Source: Bacteroidota bacterium
GTDB taxonomy: Bacteria; Bacteroidota; Bacteroidia; B-17B0; Aurantibacillaceae
Assembly (NCBI GenBank): GCA_947450025.1
Contig: CANFTW010000002.1
Location: forward strand, 124,001-188,000
Direction of reading: 5' to 3'
Length of the DNA: 64,000 nt
A model generated the notes under the pieces. It was not told the DNA's origin, did not search any database, and saw only the letters and a list, made by a program, of their open reading frames with translations. The translations under genes and the position numbers were made by a program. How positions within the stretch are numbered: the stretch's first letter is position 1; each line of letters starts with the position of its first letter. This document shows positions 1 to 6,818 of this stretch, piece by piece.

Positions 1-664
1 TATCAGACATGCTTGATAGCGGAATCACCACTGAGCTCGCATACATTAATAATTGAACGCCAAAACCCACCAAAAAAGTTAAATCACGATACTTAGTGGT
101 TAAGGATGATATTAAAATGCCAAACCCAAATCCTAGGCCAGCCATCATCACTACCAAAATTGGTACTACCCACATTAACTCCCAATGCGGCATCACTTGA
201 TGATGGGATGTAAAAAAATACATCCAAATACCGATAAAAATTAAAAACTGTATCCCTAATTTAATAAGGTTTGATACTAATACCGATAGGGGAATAATTA
301 ATCGTGGAAAATACACCTTGCCAAAAACACCAGCATTGGCAATAAAGGTATTAGAGGTTTTGGTTAAACAATCCGAAAAATAAGACCACAAGGTAATCCC
401 AGCCATATAAAATAAAATCGGGGGATTATCATCGGTACTAATTTTAGCAACACTCCCAAAAATAAACGTAAAAGTAAGCGCTGTTAACACTGGTTGAATT
501 AAAAACCACAAGGGACCTAAAATCGTTTGTTTGTAAACGGATACAAAATCACGTCGTACTAACAAAAGTAACAAATCTCTATAGCGCCAAAGAGCTGCTA
601 AATCAAGATCGTACCATTTATTTTTGGGTTTAATAATTAAATCCCAATGTTCTTCAGATTGCAT
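1..664 (-). CDS. ABC-2 type polysaccharide export permease, 3' end outside window
   Basis: This gene is absent from the ORF track because its stop lies beyond the left edge. Reading the minus strand from ATG at 664 gives about 221 residues without a stop, starting MQSEEHWDLI. A cytosolic lead (residues 1-50) holds 'YRDLLLLLVRRDF' and 'YKQTILGPLWFLIQP', the amphipathic helix and signature typical of Wzm/TagG/RfbA-type permeases, followed by several hydrophobic spans. Proteins of this family form the membrane channel of ABC exporters that move O-antigen, teichoic acid or capsule chains across the inner membrane. The partner ATPase (Wzt/TagH type) would be expected next on the minus strand, outside the window. 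It is the last visible gene of the operon that starts with the Wzc-like kinase. The family is clear; the exported polymer is unknown. Confidence 0.9.
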   Translation of the reverse strand, partial: MQSEEHWDLIIKPKNKWYDLDLAALWRYRDLLLLLVRRDFVSVYKQTILGPLWFLIQPVLTALTFTFIFGSVAKISTDDNPPILFYMAGITLWSYFSDCLTKTSNTFIANAGVFGKVYFPRLIIPLSVLVSNLIKLGIQFLIFIGIWMYFFTSHHQVMPHWELMWVVPILVVMMAGLGFGFGILISSLTTKYRDLTFLVGFGVQLLMYASSVVIPLSSMSD

Positions 665-739
665 ATTGTTTTTTAATTCAATGATGTATTTATAGCTTCG
701 CCACCTTAGTCACAAGTAACTTAGTGGGTTATATTCAGT

Positions 740-792
740 TTCAGTCATCGACTCCGTTCAGGCTAACACATTTCGACAAACTCAATGTGCTT
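740..792. repeat. possible REP-like intergenic repeat
   Basis: The gap between the permease and the HTH/nucleotidyltransferase gene contains 'cgactccgttcaggc' followed by an imperfect palindrome with arms CACATT and AATGTG around 'tcgacaaactc'. Strings close to CTGAGCGGAGTCGA and GAGCTTGTCGAA recur as dispersed short intergenic repeats in many Bacteroidota genomes (recalled, not searched). Only one copy is visible here, so its repetitive nature is inferred. No coding potential is seen. Confidence 0.35.
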
Positions 793-800
793 ACCTAAAT

Positions 801-1331
801 TTATTTACTCCACAACAACAAAGGATTAATACCAGGTTCTATAATGTTCCTGATATCAAACTCGGTTTCTGTATAATGAATGTAATGTATGCTTTTGTGT
901 ATTTTCTTTTCCGCCTTTGCAATTAATTCTTTTAAAAAGACTTCGTTAATATCTCCTACCAAAACCAAATCAATCACCTCACTATCTTGTCCTTTTGATA
1001 GATTGCCGACCAAGTATACTTCTTTTAAATCCCCCATTCGTTGCAGCACATCATCAATCACATGATCTAAACCCACTAATTTTAAAACAATACTATTAAT
1101 ATCCTTAAACAAAGGGTGAGAGGTGTTTACTGTAAATAATTTTTTATTGGCTTGATAATACGATTTTAAAAAACCAGCTTTCTCAAAGCGGTTTAATTCG
1201 ATACGAATAGAATTGGTTGATTCGCCAAACTCCTCTTCTAAACCTCGCAAATAAGCGATGGTATGACTGTTTATAAAAAATTTAAACAGCAACTTAATGC
1301 GCGTTTTGGATGAAATAAGCGTTTCAATCAT
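801..1331 (-). CDS. winged-helix / nucleotidyltransferase-like protein of polysaccharide locus
   Basis: The 176-residue protein has an ArsR-like winged-helix region at about residues 5-70 ('IKLLFKFFINSHTIAYLRGLE', then 'STNSIRIELNRFEKAGFL') and a C-terminal half resembling a minimal nucleotidyltransferase fold. The NT motif, normally GSxxxGxxxxxSDIDLxV, reads 'GNLSKGQDSEVIDLVLVG': the Ser is Asn and only one of the two metal-binding Asp positions is kept, so catalysis is doubtful. Such fusions are found in Bacteroidota surface-polysaccharide clusters, and a role as a transcriptional regulator is the simplest reading. It lies between the epimerase and permease genes with over 100 nt on each side, so it may have its own promoter; a TTGAGTA-N7-TACTCAA palindrome sits directly upstream of the ATG. 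Confidence 0.75.
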   Translation of the reverse strand: MIETLISSKTRIKLLFKFFINSHTIAYLRGLEEEFGESTNSIRIELNRFEKAGFLKSYYQANKKLFTVNTSHPLFKDINSIVLKLVGLDHVIDDVLQRMGDLKEVYLVGNLSKGQDSEVIDLVLVGDINEVFLKELIAKAEKKIHKSIHYIHYTETEFDIRNIIEPGINPLLLWSK

Positions 1332-1333
1332 GG

Positions 1334-1354
1334 TTGAGTAACAAATTTACTCAA
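1334..1354 (-). promoter_or_regulatory. palindrome, candidate operator of the HTH/NT gene
   Basis: A perfect inverted repeat TTGAGTA-N7-TACTCAA starts 2 nt upstream of the ATG at 1331. ArsR-type winged-helix proteins bind dyads near their own start, so autoregulation is a reasonable inference. No T-run follows the arms, so it does not look like a terminator. Confidence 0.4.
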
Positions 1355-1447
1355 TTGTATGATTAAAACAAATAGGTTAAAGATTTTTTAAATCATAACC
1401 CCACAAAATGAATCTGAAAATGTTATATTAAAACAAATATTAAAAGC

Positions 1448-2440
1448 TTATTTTAAATGATTTTTATACCAAGCAATCGTTTGTTCGATACCAGATTGTA
1501 AATCCACTAAGGGTTCATAACCTAAAAGATCTTTCGCTTTATGAATGTTCGCTAAACTATTTTTAATATCCCCTTTTCGTTCAGGCTTATAATCTGGCAT
1601 GACATCGCTTTGTAAAGAATCTTTGATGAGGTGAAACAACTGATTTAAACTCGTTGAGGCGCCATAAGCCACATTATATACTTGATTAATCGCTTGTGGA
1701 TTTTGAGTAGAATAGGCTAAGACATTAGCATATACCACATTATCAATAAACGTAAAATCTCGGCTAGTGGAACCGTCGCCAAAGATAGATGGAACCTGGT
1801 TTTGAAGAACATTAGAAATAAAAATCGGAATCACAGCCGCATAAGCCCCATGAGGATTTTGTTTAGGTCCATAAACGTTAAAATAGCGTAAACCTATAAT
1901 TTCCATATCATAGGACTTTGCAAAAACATCGGCATACAATTCATCTGTTTTTTTAGACACCGCATAGGGCGATAAGAGCTTACCTGTTACAGATTCTTGT
2001 TTCTCAGAACTTGGATCATCTCCATACACCGATGAAGAAGAGGCATACATCACCCGTTTGACCTGGTTTTGTTTGGCAGCAAATAACACATTCACAAAGC
2101 CAGATACATTGGCTTGATTAGTAGCCATAGGATCTTGCATACTTCTTGAAACAGAACCTAAAGCCGCATTATGAAAAATGCCATCTACACCTTCCGCAGC
2201 ATTAAGACAGGTTTGAAAATCAGTGATATCTCCCTGAATAAATAAAAACTTTTCATTTGATTCATGCTCCTGAAGATTGGCTTTAAAGCCAGTGGATAAG
2301 TTATCTAATACCCGCACTTGTTTAGCGCCACCGGCCAATAAATAGGCAACTAAATGAGAACCGATAAAACCCGCTCCTCCTGTTACTAAAAACTGTTTGC
2401 CTTTAATGGCATCGATTTTTGGAATCATTGTATGTATCAT
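1448..2440 (-). CDS. UDP-N-acetylglucosamine 4-epimerase-like SDR (WbpP/TviC type)
   Basis: An extended short-chain dehydrogenase of 330 residues. The NAD-binding 'TGGAGFIGSHL' is at residues 20-30, the catalytic Ser cluster 'ASSSSVYG' at 133-140 and the YxxxK pair at Y159/K163 ('YAVSK'). The stretch 'AALGSVSRSMQDP' matches the substrate-loop signature I associate with WbpP-type enzymes that interconvert UDP-GlcNAc and UDP-GalNAc, rather than GalE of the Leloir pathway. It probably supplies a sugar nucleotide for the polysaccharide made by this operon. Its start is 8 nt after the stop of the NusG-like gene, so the two are almost surely co-transcribed. The SDR family is certain; exact substrate is an inference. 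Confidence 0.87.
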   Translation of the reverse strand: MIHTMIPKIDAIKGKQFLVTGGAGFIGSHLVAYLLAGGAKQVRVLDNLSTGFKANLQEHESNEKFLFIQGDITDFQTCLNAAEGVDGIFHNAALGSVSRSMQDPMATNQANVSGFVNVLFAAKQNQVKRVMYASSSSVYGDDPSSEKQESVTGKLLSPYAVSKKTDELYADVFAKSYDMEIIGLRYFNVYGPKQNPHGAYAAVIPIFISNVLQNQVPSIFGDGSTSRDFTFIDNVVYANVLAYSTQNPQAINQVYNVAYGASTSLNQLFHLIKDSLQSDVMPDYKPERKGDIKNSLANIHKAKDLLGYEPLVDLQSGIEQTIAWYKNHLK

Positions 2441-2448
2441 CTATTTAT

Positions 2449-2946
2449 TTAATTAGGTATTTGTTTTAAAATTTGTGGTGGCAACTTGATGGTGATATTT
2501 TGGTGTAAACTCTCTAATTGTATTTGAACATAATGCATATTTTTGAACTCCACAACCGTTCCTTTTAATCCCTTTAAATGCCCTTGCGTAATTTCAACAC
2601 TACTATGTAGTTTCAAATCCCCTGACTCTTGAGAAACGTCGTAACCACTTAATTCAATTGATTTTAAAATATCAATTTCTGAGGCTCTCACCTTTGCTTC
2701 GACACCATTAAATTTAATATATGAAAATACTCCCGGACAATGTAATACTTTTTCTTTATCCTCCTCCAAAATATGAACAAATACGTATCCACTCAGCATA
2801 GGAAACTCCACCCATTTTTTTCGATCACTCCATTGCTGCAATTTTTTAACCACTGGCGAATAGGCTTGCAAGTTTTGATCTTGTAGTTTTTGAACCACTT
2901 TTTTTTCGTGTTTCACATTCACATATACCGCATACCAACTTAACAT
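2449..2946 (-). CDS. NusG/RfaH/UpxY-like transcription antitermination factor
   Basis: A 165-residue NusG paralogue. The N-terminal NGN domain starts 'SWYAVYVNVKHEKKVVQKL' and includes the 'PMLSGYVFVHI' strand; the C-terminal KOW-like segment is 'QGHLKGLKGTVVEF'. It is not the housekeeping NusG, which sits in the secE-nusG-rplKA block. UpxY proteins of Bacteroides are encoded near the start of capsule operons and let RNA polymerase read through the long operon that encodes them; the same job is inferred here. It follows the Wzc-like gene by 32 nt and precedes the epimerase by 8 nt. Confidence 0.88.
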   Translation of the reverse strand: MLSWYAVYVNVKHEKKVVQKLQDQNLQAYSPVVKKLQQWSDRKKWVEFPMLSGYVFVHILEEDKEKVLHCPGVFSYIKFNGVEAKVRASEIDILKSIELSGYDVSQESGDLKLHSSVEITQGHLKGLKGTVVEFKNMHYVQIQLESLHQNITIKLPPQILKQIPN

Positions 2947-2978
2947 GATTTCAAATAATAAACTCTTTGGTAAATGCC

Positions 2979-5333
2979 TTATGATTTTTTATTGCCGTAA
3001 CCATAACCGTAACCGTAGCCATAACCGTAGCCATATCGCGAATAGTAATAGCGACTTCGTTTCCGCTTTACCCCATTTAACACTAAATACACATGTTCAA
3101 TGGAATTATCGTGGGCTAATTTATGAAACTGATTTAAGATTGATTTATTAGCATATTTAGTATTCAATACCAATAAATTAATATCGGCATATTGCATTAA
3201 ATAAATAGCATCTGATAACAAGCCTAAAGGAGGTGTATCAATTAACACATAGTCGAAGTTTTCTTTTGCATAAACCATTAGTTCCTTCAATTTATCCGAC
3301 AAGACAATATCGGAAGGATTAGGTGCAATTGGTCCAGATAAAATGGTATATAAATTGGATACCACGGTTGGCTTAACAATTTCATCTAAGGTATTTTGAC
3401 CAACCATAAAAGTACTAATACCAATATCGGCATTCATTTGCAAAGCCTTTTGAATTCGCGGTTTGTGTAAATCCAATTCTAACATCACCACTTTTTTGCC
3501 ACTTTTAGCTAAAATAGCTGCTAAATTAATGGCGGTGAACGTTTTTCCTTCACCTGGGGCATTAGACGTAACTAAAATGGTTTTTTTAGGAGAATTGAGT
3601 ATCACATATTGTAAATTAGTTCGCAAGGTTCTAAATCCTTCCGCAATATATGATGTTGGACTATCCTCTACAATAAAGCCTAATTGTGATACACCTTTTT
3701 GAAATGGTAAATCACCAATAATCGGCAAACTCGTATTTTCTTTGAGCTCCTCCACATTTTGAATAGTGGTAAAAAATAAAGTGCGCAGGACAATGATTAA
3801 AATTGAAATAGCTAAACCAATGGCCATAGCTGTTGACATAATTTTTTTCTTATCCGTACTCACTACCCCCTTATTTCTTGGGCTATCAATCACCTTAATT
3901 TCGGGAACAATTGAGGCTTTGGCAATTTTAGTGTTAGCGCGTTGTTGTAATAAGAAATTATAAAGTTCTTCATTAACCGCCACTTTCCTTGAAATATTGA
4001 GCATTTCGCGTTGTTTTGGAGGAATGGACTTAATATCAGAAACATAACTCGATATTTCATTATTAACATTTTCAATAATTTTATAAGTGGCATTACGGGC
4101 ATTATTTAGATAGACTAAAATATTTTGCTTTAGTTTTTTAATTTTTTGCCTAATTTCAATGACATTGGGATTGATTTCTTTTGAATAACTTAATTGACTA
4201 TTCACCTGCATTTGAAGTGTATATAAATCCTGAACTGATTTTGCCATAAACTCATCATCACCCACTAAGTAAATATTAGGAGGTAAAAACTCAGGATCTT
4301 TGTCTTCAATAATGTATTTTTCTAAATCATTAATCGCATCAACTTTTAATTTTAAACTTGATTTTTGTCCGTCAAAGGAGGCTAATTTTTTAAAAAAATC
4401 TTCTTTCTCCCAGCCAAGATCTAAAATATTATGCTGCTGTTTAAAATTCTGCATTGTATCTTCAATTTCATTTAAAGATAAACTCACATCACTTAATTGC
4501 TTATCAATATAATTTATAGTCCTCTCATTAATATCAAATCGAGAATTTAAAGATTTATTAATGTATACCTTGGATAAAGTATCTAAAATTAAAATGGCAC
4601 GTTCAGGGATAATGTCATCCATAGTTAATACCAGTACATTCGTGTAATCAGGGTTTTCTACCTTCAACACACTTTTAAATTGCCCCACTAAATTATCTAT
4701 CTGATGAATTTTTATTTGATAATTTAAAGCAGATAAAGGAGCCGCCATATTTCTTAAAAATCCAGCTTCACGATCAATCAAGATATTGAAATCAAGGTTT
4801 ACCAATTCTTGATTAAATTTACCAACTTTCGCCACCTCTGCTCCACCACTATTATAGCGCAATTCATACTCTTGATAATTTAAAATCTTAAACCCTATAG
4901 GTTGTTCATATAATTTATCATTAATGTATTTGACTGACACATTAAAAGGAGAGCCGGTAAATTGCTCGGTTGTTCGCACCCTCCCCACAATAAAATAAGA
5001 TACTTGCAAACGGTTTTTTAATTTATCAACTGTTTCCTTCATAATATCGTAAGATGTTATGATGCGGATTTCGTTAGAATTATCAACAAAAGACCGAGAG
5101 GCGCTGTAAAAACCATCATCCGTAATTAAACTCCCCTTATAATAAGCATCATTAGATTTTAATAATTCAATAGAGGCTTGATAGACATTTTCTATTTTAT
5201 AAGAATAGAAATAACCTAAAAGATAGAAAATTGGGATAATAAAAATAGGAATAAACCAGTTTTTTGAAATGATTCTCCAAATAACCTTAAAGTCATTAAT
5301 TTGAATAGGCGAATTATTTTTTTTAGGTTCCAC
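2979..5333 (-). CDS. Wzc-type polysaccharide co-polymerase and tyrosine autokinase
   Basis: At 784 residues this has the full Wzz + BY-kinase layout: an N-terminal TM (about 25-45), a long periplasmic region with coiled coils, a second TM near 510-530, then a cytosolic kinase with Walker A 'NAPGEGKTFTAINLA' (about 590), Walker A' 'VVMLELDLHKP' and Walker B 'YVLIDTPPLG'. The C-terminal tail is Tyr-rich: 'RYYYSRY' followed by six Gly-Tyr pairs, ten Tyr in all, the expected autophosphorylation cluster. Family members control chain length and export of capsule or exopolysaccharide through phosphorylation cycles. The start is GTG at 5333; a stop in frame upstream rules out an earlier ATG. It is the first gene of the polysaccharide operon and diverges from the exosortase locus. 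Confidence 0.93.
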   Translation of the reverse strand: MEPKKNNSPIQINDFKVIWRIISKNWFIPIFIIPIFYLLGYFYSYKIENVYQASIELLKSNDAYYKGSLITDDGFYSASRSFVDNSNEIRIITSYDIMKETVDKLKNRLQVSYFIVGRVRTTEQFTGSPFNVSVKYINDKLYEQPIGFKILNYQEYELRYNSGGAEVAKVGKFNQELVNLDFNILIDREAGFLRNMAAPLSALNYQIKIHQIDNLVGQFKSVLKVENPDYTNVLVLTMDDIIPERAILILDTLSKVYINKSLNSRFDINERTINYIDKQLSDVSLSLNEIEDTMQNFKQQHNILDLGWEKEDFFKKLASFDGQKSSLKLKVDAINDLEKYIIEDKDPEFLPPNIYLVGDDEFMAKSVQDLYTLQMQVNSQLSYSKEINPNVIEIRQKIKKLKQNILVYLNNARNATYKIIENVNNEISSYVSDIKSIPPKQREMLNISRKVAVNEELYNFLLQQRANTKIAKASIVPEIKVIDSPRNKGVVSTDKKKIMSTAMAIGLAISILIIVLRTLFFTTIQNVEELKENTSLPIIGDLPFQKGVSQLGFIVEDSPTSYIAEGFRTLRTNLQYVILNSPKKTILVTSNAPGEGKTFTAINLAAILAKSGKKVVMLELDLHKPRIQKALQMNADIGISTFMVGQNTLDEIVKPTVVSNLYTILSGPIAPNPSDIVLSDKLKELMVYAKENFDYVLIDTPPLGLLSDAIYLMQYADINLLVLNTKYANKSILNQFHKLAHDNSIEHVYLVLNGVKRKRSRYYYSRYGYGYGYGYGYGYGNKKS
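2997..3032 (-). repeat. hexanucleotide tandem repeat encoding (Gly-Tyr)6
   Basis: Six imperfect GGN-TAY hexamers lie in a row at the 3' end of the wzc-like gene. Each unit adds one phosphorylatable Tyr to the tail, and gain or loss of units keeps the frame. Confidence 0.9.
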
Positions 5334-5350
5334 TAGTTTAGATTCAAAAA

Positions 5351-5358
5351 CAAATATA
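5351..5358 (-). promoter_or_regulatory. candidate -7 box of the wzc-led operon
   Basis: The minus strand reads TATATTTG, matching the Bacteroidota -7 consensus TAnnTTTG, 17 nt upstream of the GTG at 5333. The expected -33 TTTG is not well placed (a TTTG is present only 12 nt upstream), so support rests on the -7 box and its position. Confidence 0.35.
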
Positions 5359-5422
5359 ATTATTTAGCCGCAAAATAAAGTATTATTCTATGATAAATAT
5401 AGGTTATTTAGCTTTTATGTTT

Positions 5423-5430
5423 TATATTTG
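5423..5430 (+). promoter_or_regulatory. candidate -7 box of the small sorted-protein gene
   Basis: The plus strand carries TATATTTG, the same octamer as on the opposite strand for wzc. Transcription would start near 5436 and leave a leader of roughly 115 nt before the ATG at 5552. The -33 element is weak. Confidence 0.35.
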
Positions 5431-5551
5431 TCTACCTAAACAAGCTATACATCGCTAGATTTAATTAATGTTAAATCCTTTGTTGTAAAGTTTGTTTTAA
5501 GATAGTAAACGCATTTTTAAAGTCAATATAACCTTGCCGTTTTTTAAGCAA

Positions 5552-5767
5552 ATGAAAACAAAAATACTCTTAGTCATATTCTTTATACTTTGTTTTTGCG
5601 CTGATTTTGTATATGCAGGCGCACCACCTCCCCACCCTCCAACACCGGGATGTTGGCCTCCTCCTTGTATACCAATCGATGGAGGAATTTCCTTATTAAT
5701 TGCTGCAGGTGCCATTTATGGTGGTAAGAAATTATATAATCACAAAAAAGAAAAACATACCTTATAA
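5552..5767 (+). CDS. small exported protein with PID-type C-terminal sorting signal
   Basis: I start this at ATG 5552 rather than the track's TTG 5534, because it then begins with a clean signal peptide 'MKTKILLVIFFILCFCADFVYA'. The mature part is about 50 residues: a Pro/Gly/Cys-rich linker 'GAPPPHPPTPGCWPPPC', then 'PIDGGISLLIAAGAIYGGKK', that is a PID-G-G motif, a short hydrophobic span and a basic end. This tripartite tail is the layout of exosortase substrates (as in PEP-CTERM) and agrees with the PID-CTERM signal described for Bacteroidota (recalled). The exosortase gene is the next gene downstream, which strongly supports a substrate role. What the processed peptide does is unknown; it is so short that almost only linker would remain. 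Confidence 0.72.
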   Translation: MKTKILLVIFFILCFCADFVYAGAPPPHPPTPGCWPPPCIPIDGGISLLIAAGAIYGGKKLYNHKKEKHTL

Positions 5768-5774
5768 TTTATCT

Positions 5775-5801
5775 AACCCTCCATTATTTGGAGGGTTTTT
5801 T
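5775..5801 (+). terminator. hairpin between sorted-protein gene and exosortase gene
   Basis: A perfect 8-bp stem AACCCTCC/GGAGGGTT with a 7-nt loop is followed by a T-run, as in an intrinsic terminator. It ends 2 nt before the exosortase ATG at 5804. The right arm contains GGAGGG 8 nt upstream of that ATG, so the hairpin could both attenuate transcription and hide a Shine-Dalgarno-like sequence. Confidence 0.7.
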
Positions 5802-5803
5802 GT

Positions 5804-6340
5804 ATGCTAAAACACCTTAAAAAAAATACATTTCAAGGATTCATTATAAAAGCAAGCGTTTTATACGGAATCTGTTATTTTTTGTACGAATTTATCATTA
5901 AACGCTACACGAAAGCTGATCAATTATTTATCAGAGAAATAATTAATTTTTGCCGTTGGTTAATCGAGCAGTTTGGTTATAAAACCTTTGCTAGTCGCGA
6001 TGTGAATGACATACAAGTATTTGGGATCGATGGCTCCAACGGTGTTTGGATTGGTGGGCCTTGTAACGGTATTACGCTCATGTTTTTATTTGCCATTTTT
6101 GTAATAGCCTATCCTGGAAATCTAAAAAACAAATTATGGTACATTCCCTTGGGTATTATCATAGTGCATACCATTAATATTATTCGCATTATCGCCCTAG
6201 CATTTATTGCCTATTACGACTACCATTATTTAGATTTTAATCACACCTATACCTTTACATTTTTAGCTTATATTGCCGTATTTGGATTATGGATGCTTTG
6301 GGTTAATAAATTTTCAACCTATCAACGCATTGAAAAATAG
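5804..6340 (+). CDS. exosortase-family cysteine transpeptidase/protease (Bacteroidota type)
   Basis: A 178-residue multi-span membrane protein. The family's catalytic triad is visible: Cys87 in 'GGPCNGITLM', Arg128 in 'NIIRIIALA' and His147 in 'FNHTYTF', each next to a hydrophobic segment. Exosortases/archaeosortases cut C-terminal sorting tails at the outer face of the cytoplasmic membrane and often transfer the protein to a lipid or glycan carrier. The size and operon match the compact Bacteroidota forms (XrtF/XrtX-like; I cannot decide which). Its single obvious substrate precedes it, and its membrane partner overlaps its 3' end. The wzc-led polysaccharide operon diverges from it, consistent with the known link between exosortases and exopolysaccharide. 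Start ATG lies right after a terminator-like hairpin. Confidence 0.87.
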   Translation: MLKHLKKNTFQGFIIKASVLYGICYFLYEFIIKRYTKADQLFIREIINFCRWLIEQFGYKTFASRDVNDIQVFGIDGSNGVWIGGPCNGITLMFLFAIFVIAYPGNLKNKLWYIPLGIIIVHTINIIRIIALAFIAYYDYHYLDFNHTYTFTFLAYIAVFGLWMLWVNKFSTYQRIEK

Positions 6341-6806
6341 TTTTATTTATATCCTCTTTATATCCCTGTTTGCTTTACTTGGTTTTAGCAGAGAGTTTCT
6401 GTTCGTGAACATTAATACTCAACTGTTTCATTTATATTACCACAACTCTGATTACAGCCTGCCTAATAGATTATCTTTTTTAAGTGGGATTGATTATCTG
6501 ACACTGTACTACTTGAAATATCCACTCACCGTGTTATATTTTATGGCCTATTTAGGCACGAGTTATTATGCGGCGAAAGCAATATGTGCCATTAAAAAAA
6601 ATGCGCGATGGGTAGTATATATTTACGCATTATTATTAGTTTTGTCTAGTATTTCAATGGCATACAATTATGTAATCAATCATCAATTAAGCGGGGATGA
6701 ATATACGTTTAGCCGCTGGCTGATGGGTATTGCCCAATCGCCATTGGTTGCATTTTTTGTCATTGCTTCAAATAAGCTCTTTAATAACATTCAAACTGAA
6801 CAATAA
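6330..6806 (+). CDS. exosortase-associated multi-span membrane protein
   Basis: The track begins at a TTG deep inside the exosortase gene. A TTG at 6330 gives 'MKNSFIYILFISLFALLG', directly a TM helix, with only an 11-nt overlap with the exosortase stop, and I prefer it (158 residues). Next comes 'SREFLFVNINTQL', which resembles the REF-x-F-x-N motif I associate with exosortase F system-associated proteins, then three or four more TM spans. Such partners occur next to Bacteroidota exosortases; their biochemical role is not known. The overlap suggests translational coupling with the exosortase. Confidence 0.7.
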   Translation: MKNSFIYILFISLFALLGFSREFLFVNINTQLFHLYYHNSDYSLPNRLSFLSGIDYLTLYYLKYPLTVLYFMAYLGTSYYAAKAICAIKKNARWVVYIYALLLVLSSISMAYNYVINHQLSGDEYTFSRWLMGIAQSPLVAFFVIASNKLFNNIQTEQ

Positions 6807-6818
6807 AACATTATTACT

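Noticed and set aside
2945-3151. Plus-strand ORF of 68 residues (track)
   Set aside because: It is the antisense of the Gly-Tyr repeat end of the wzc-like gene, giving a repetitive RNRSHNRSH product with no start signals.
5497-5715. Minus-strand ORF opposite the sorted-protein gene
   Set aside because: Its Gly-rich product is the shadow of the Pro-rich linker; the plus strand has a signal peptide, sorting tail and promoter box.
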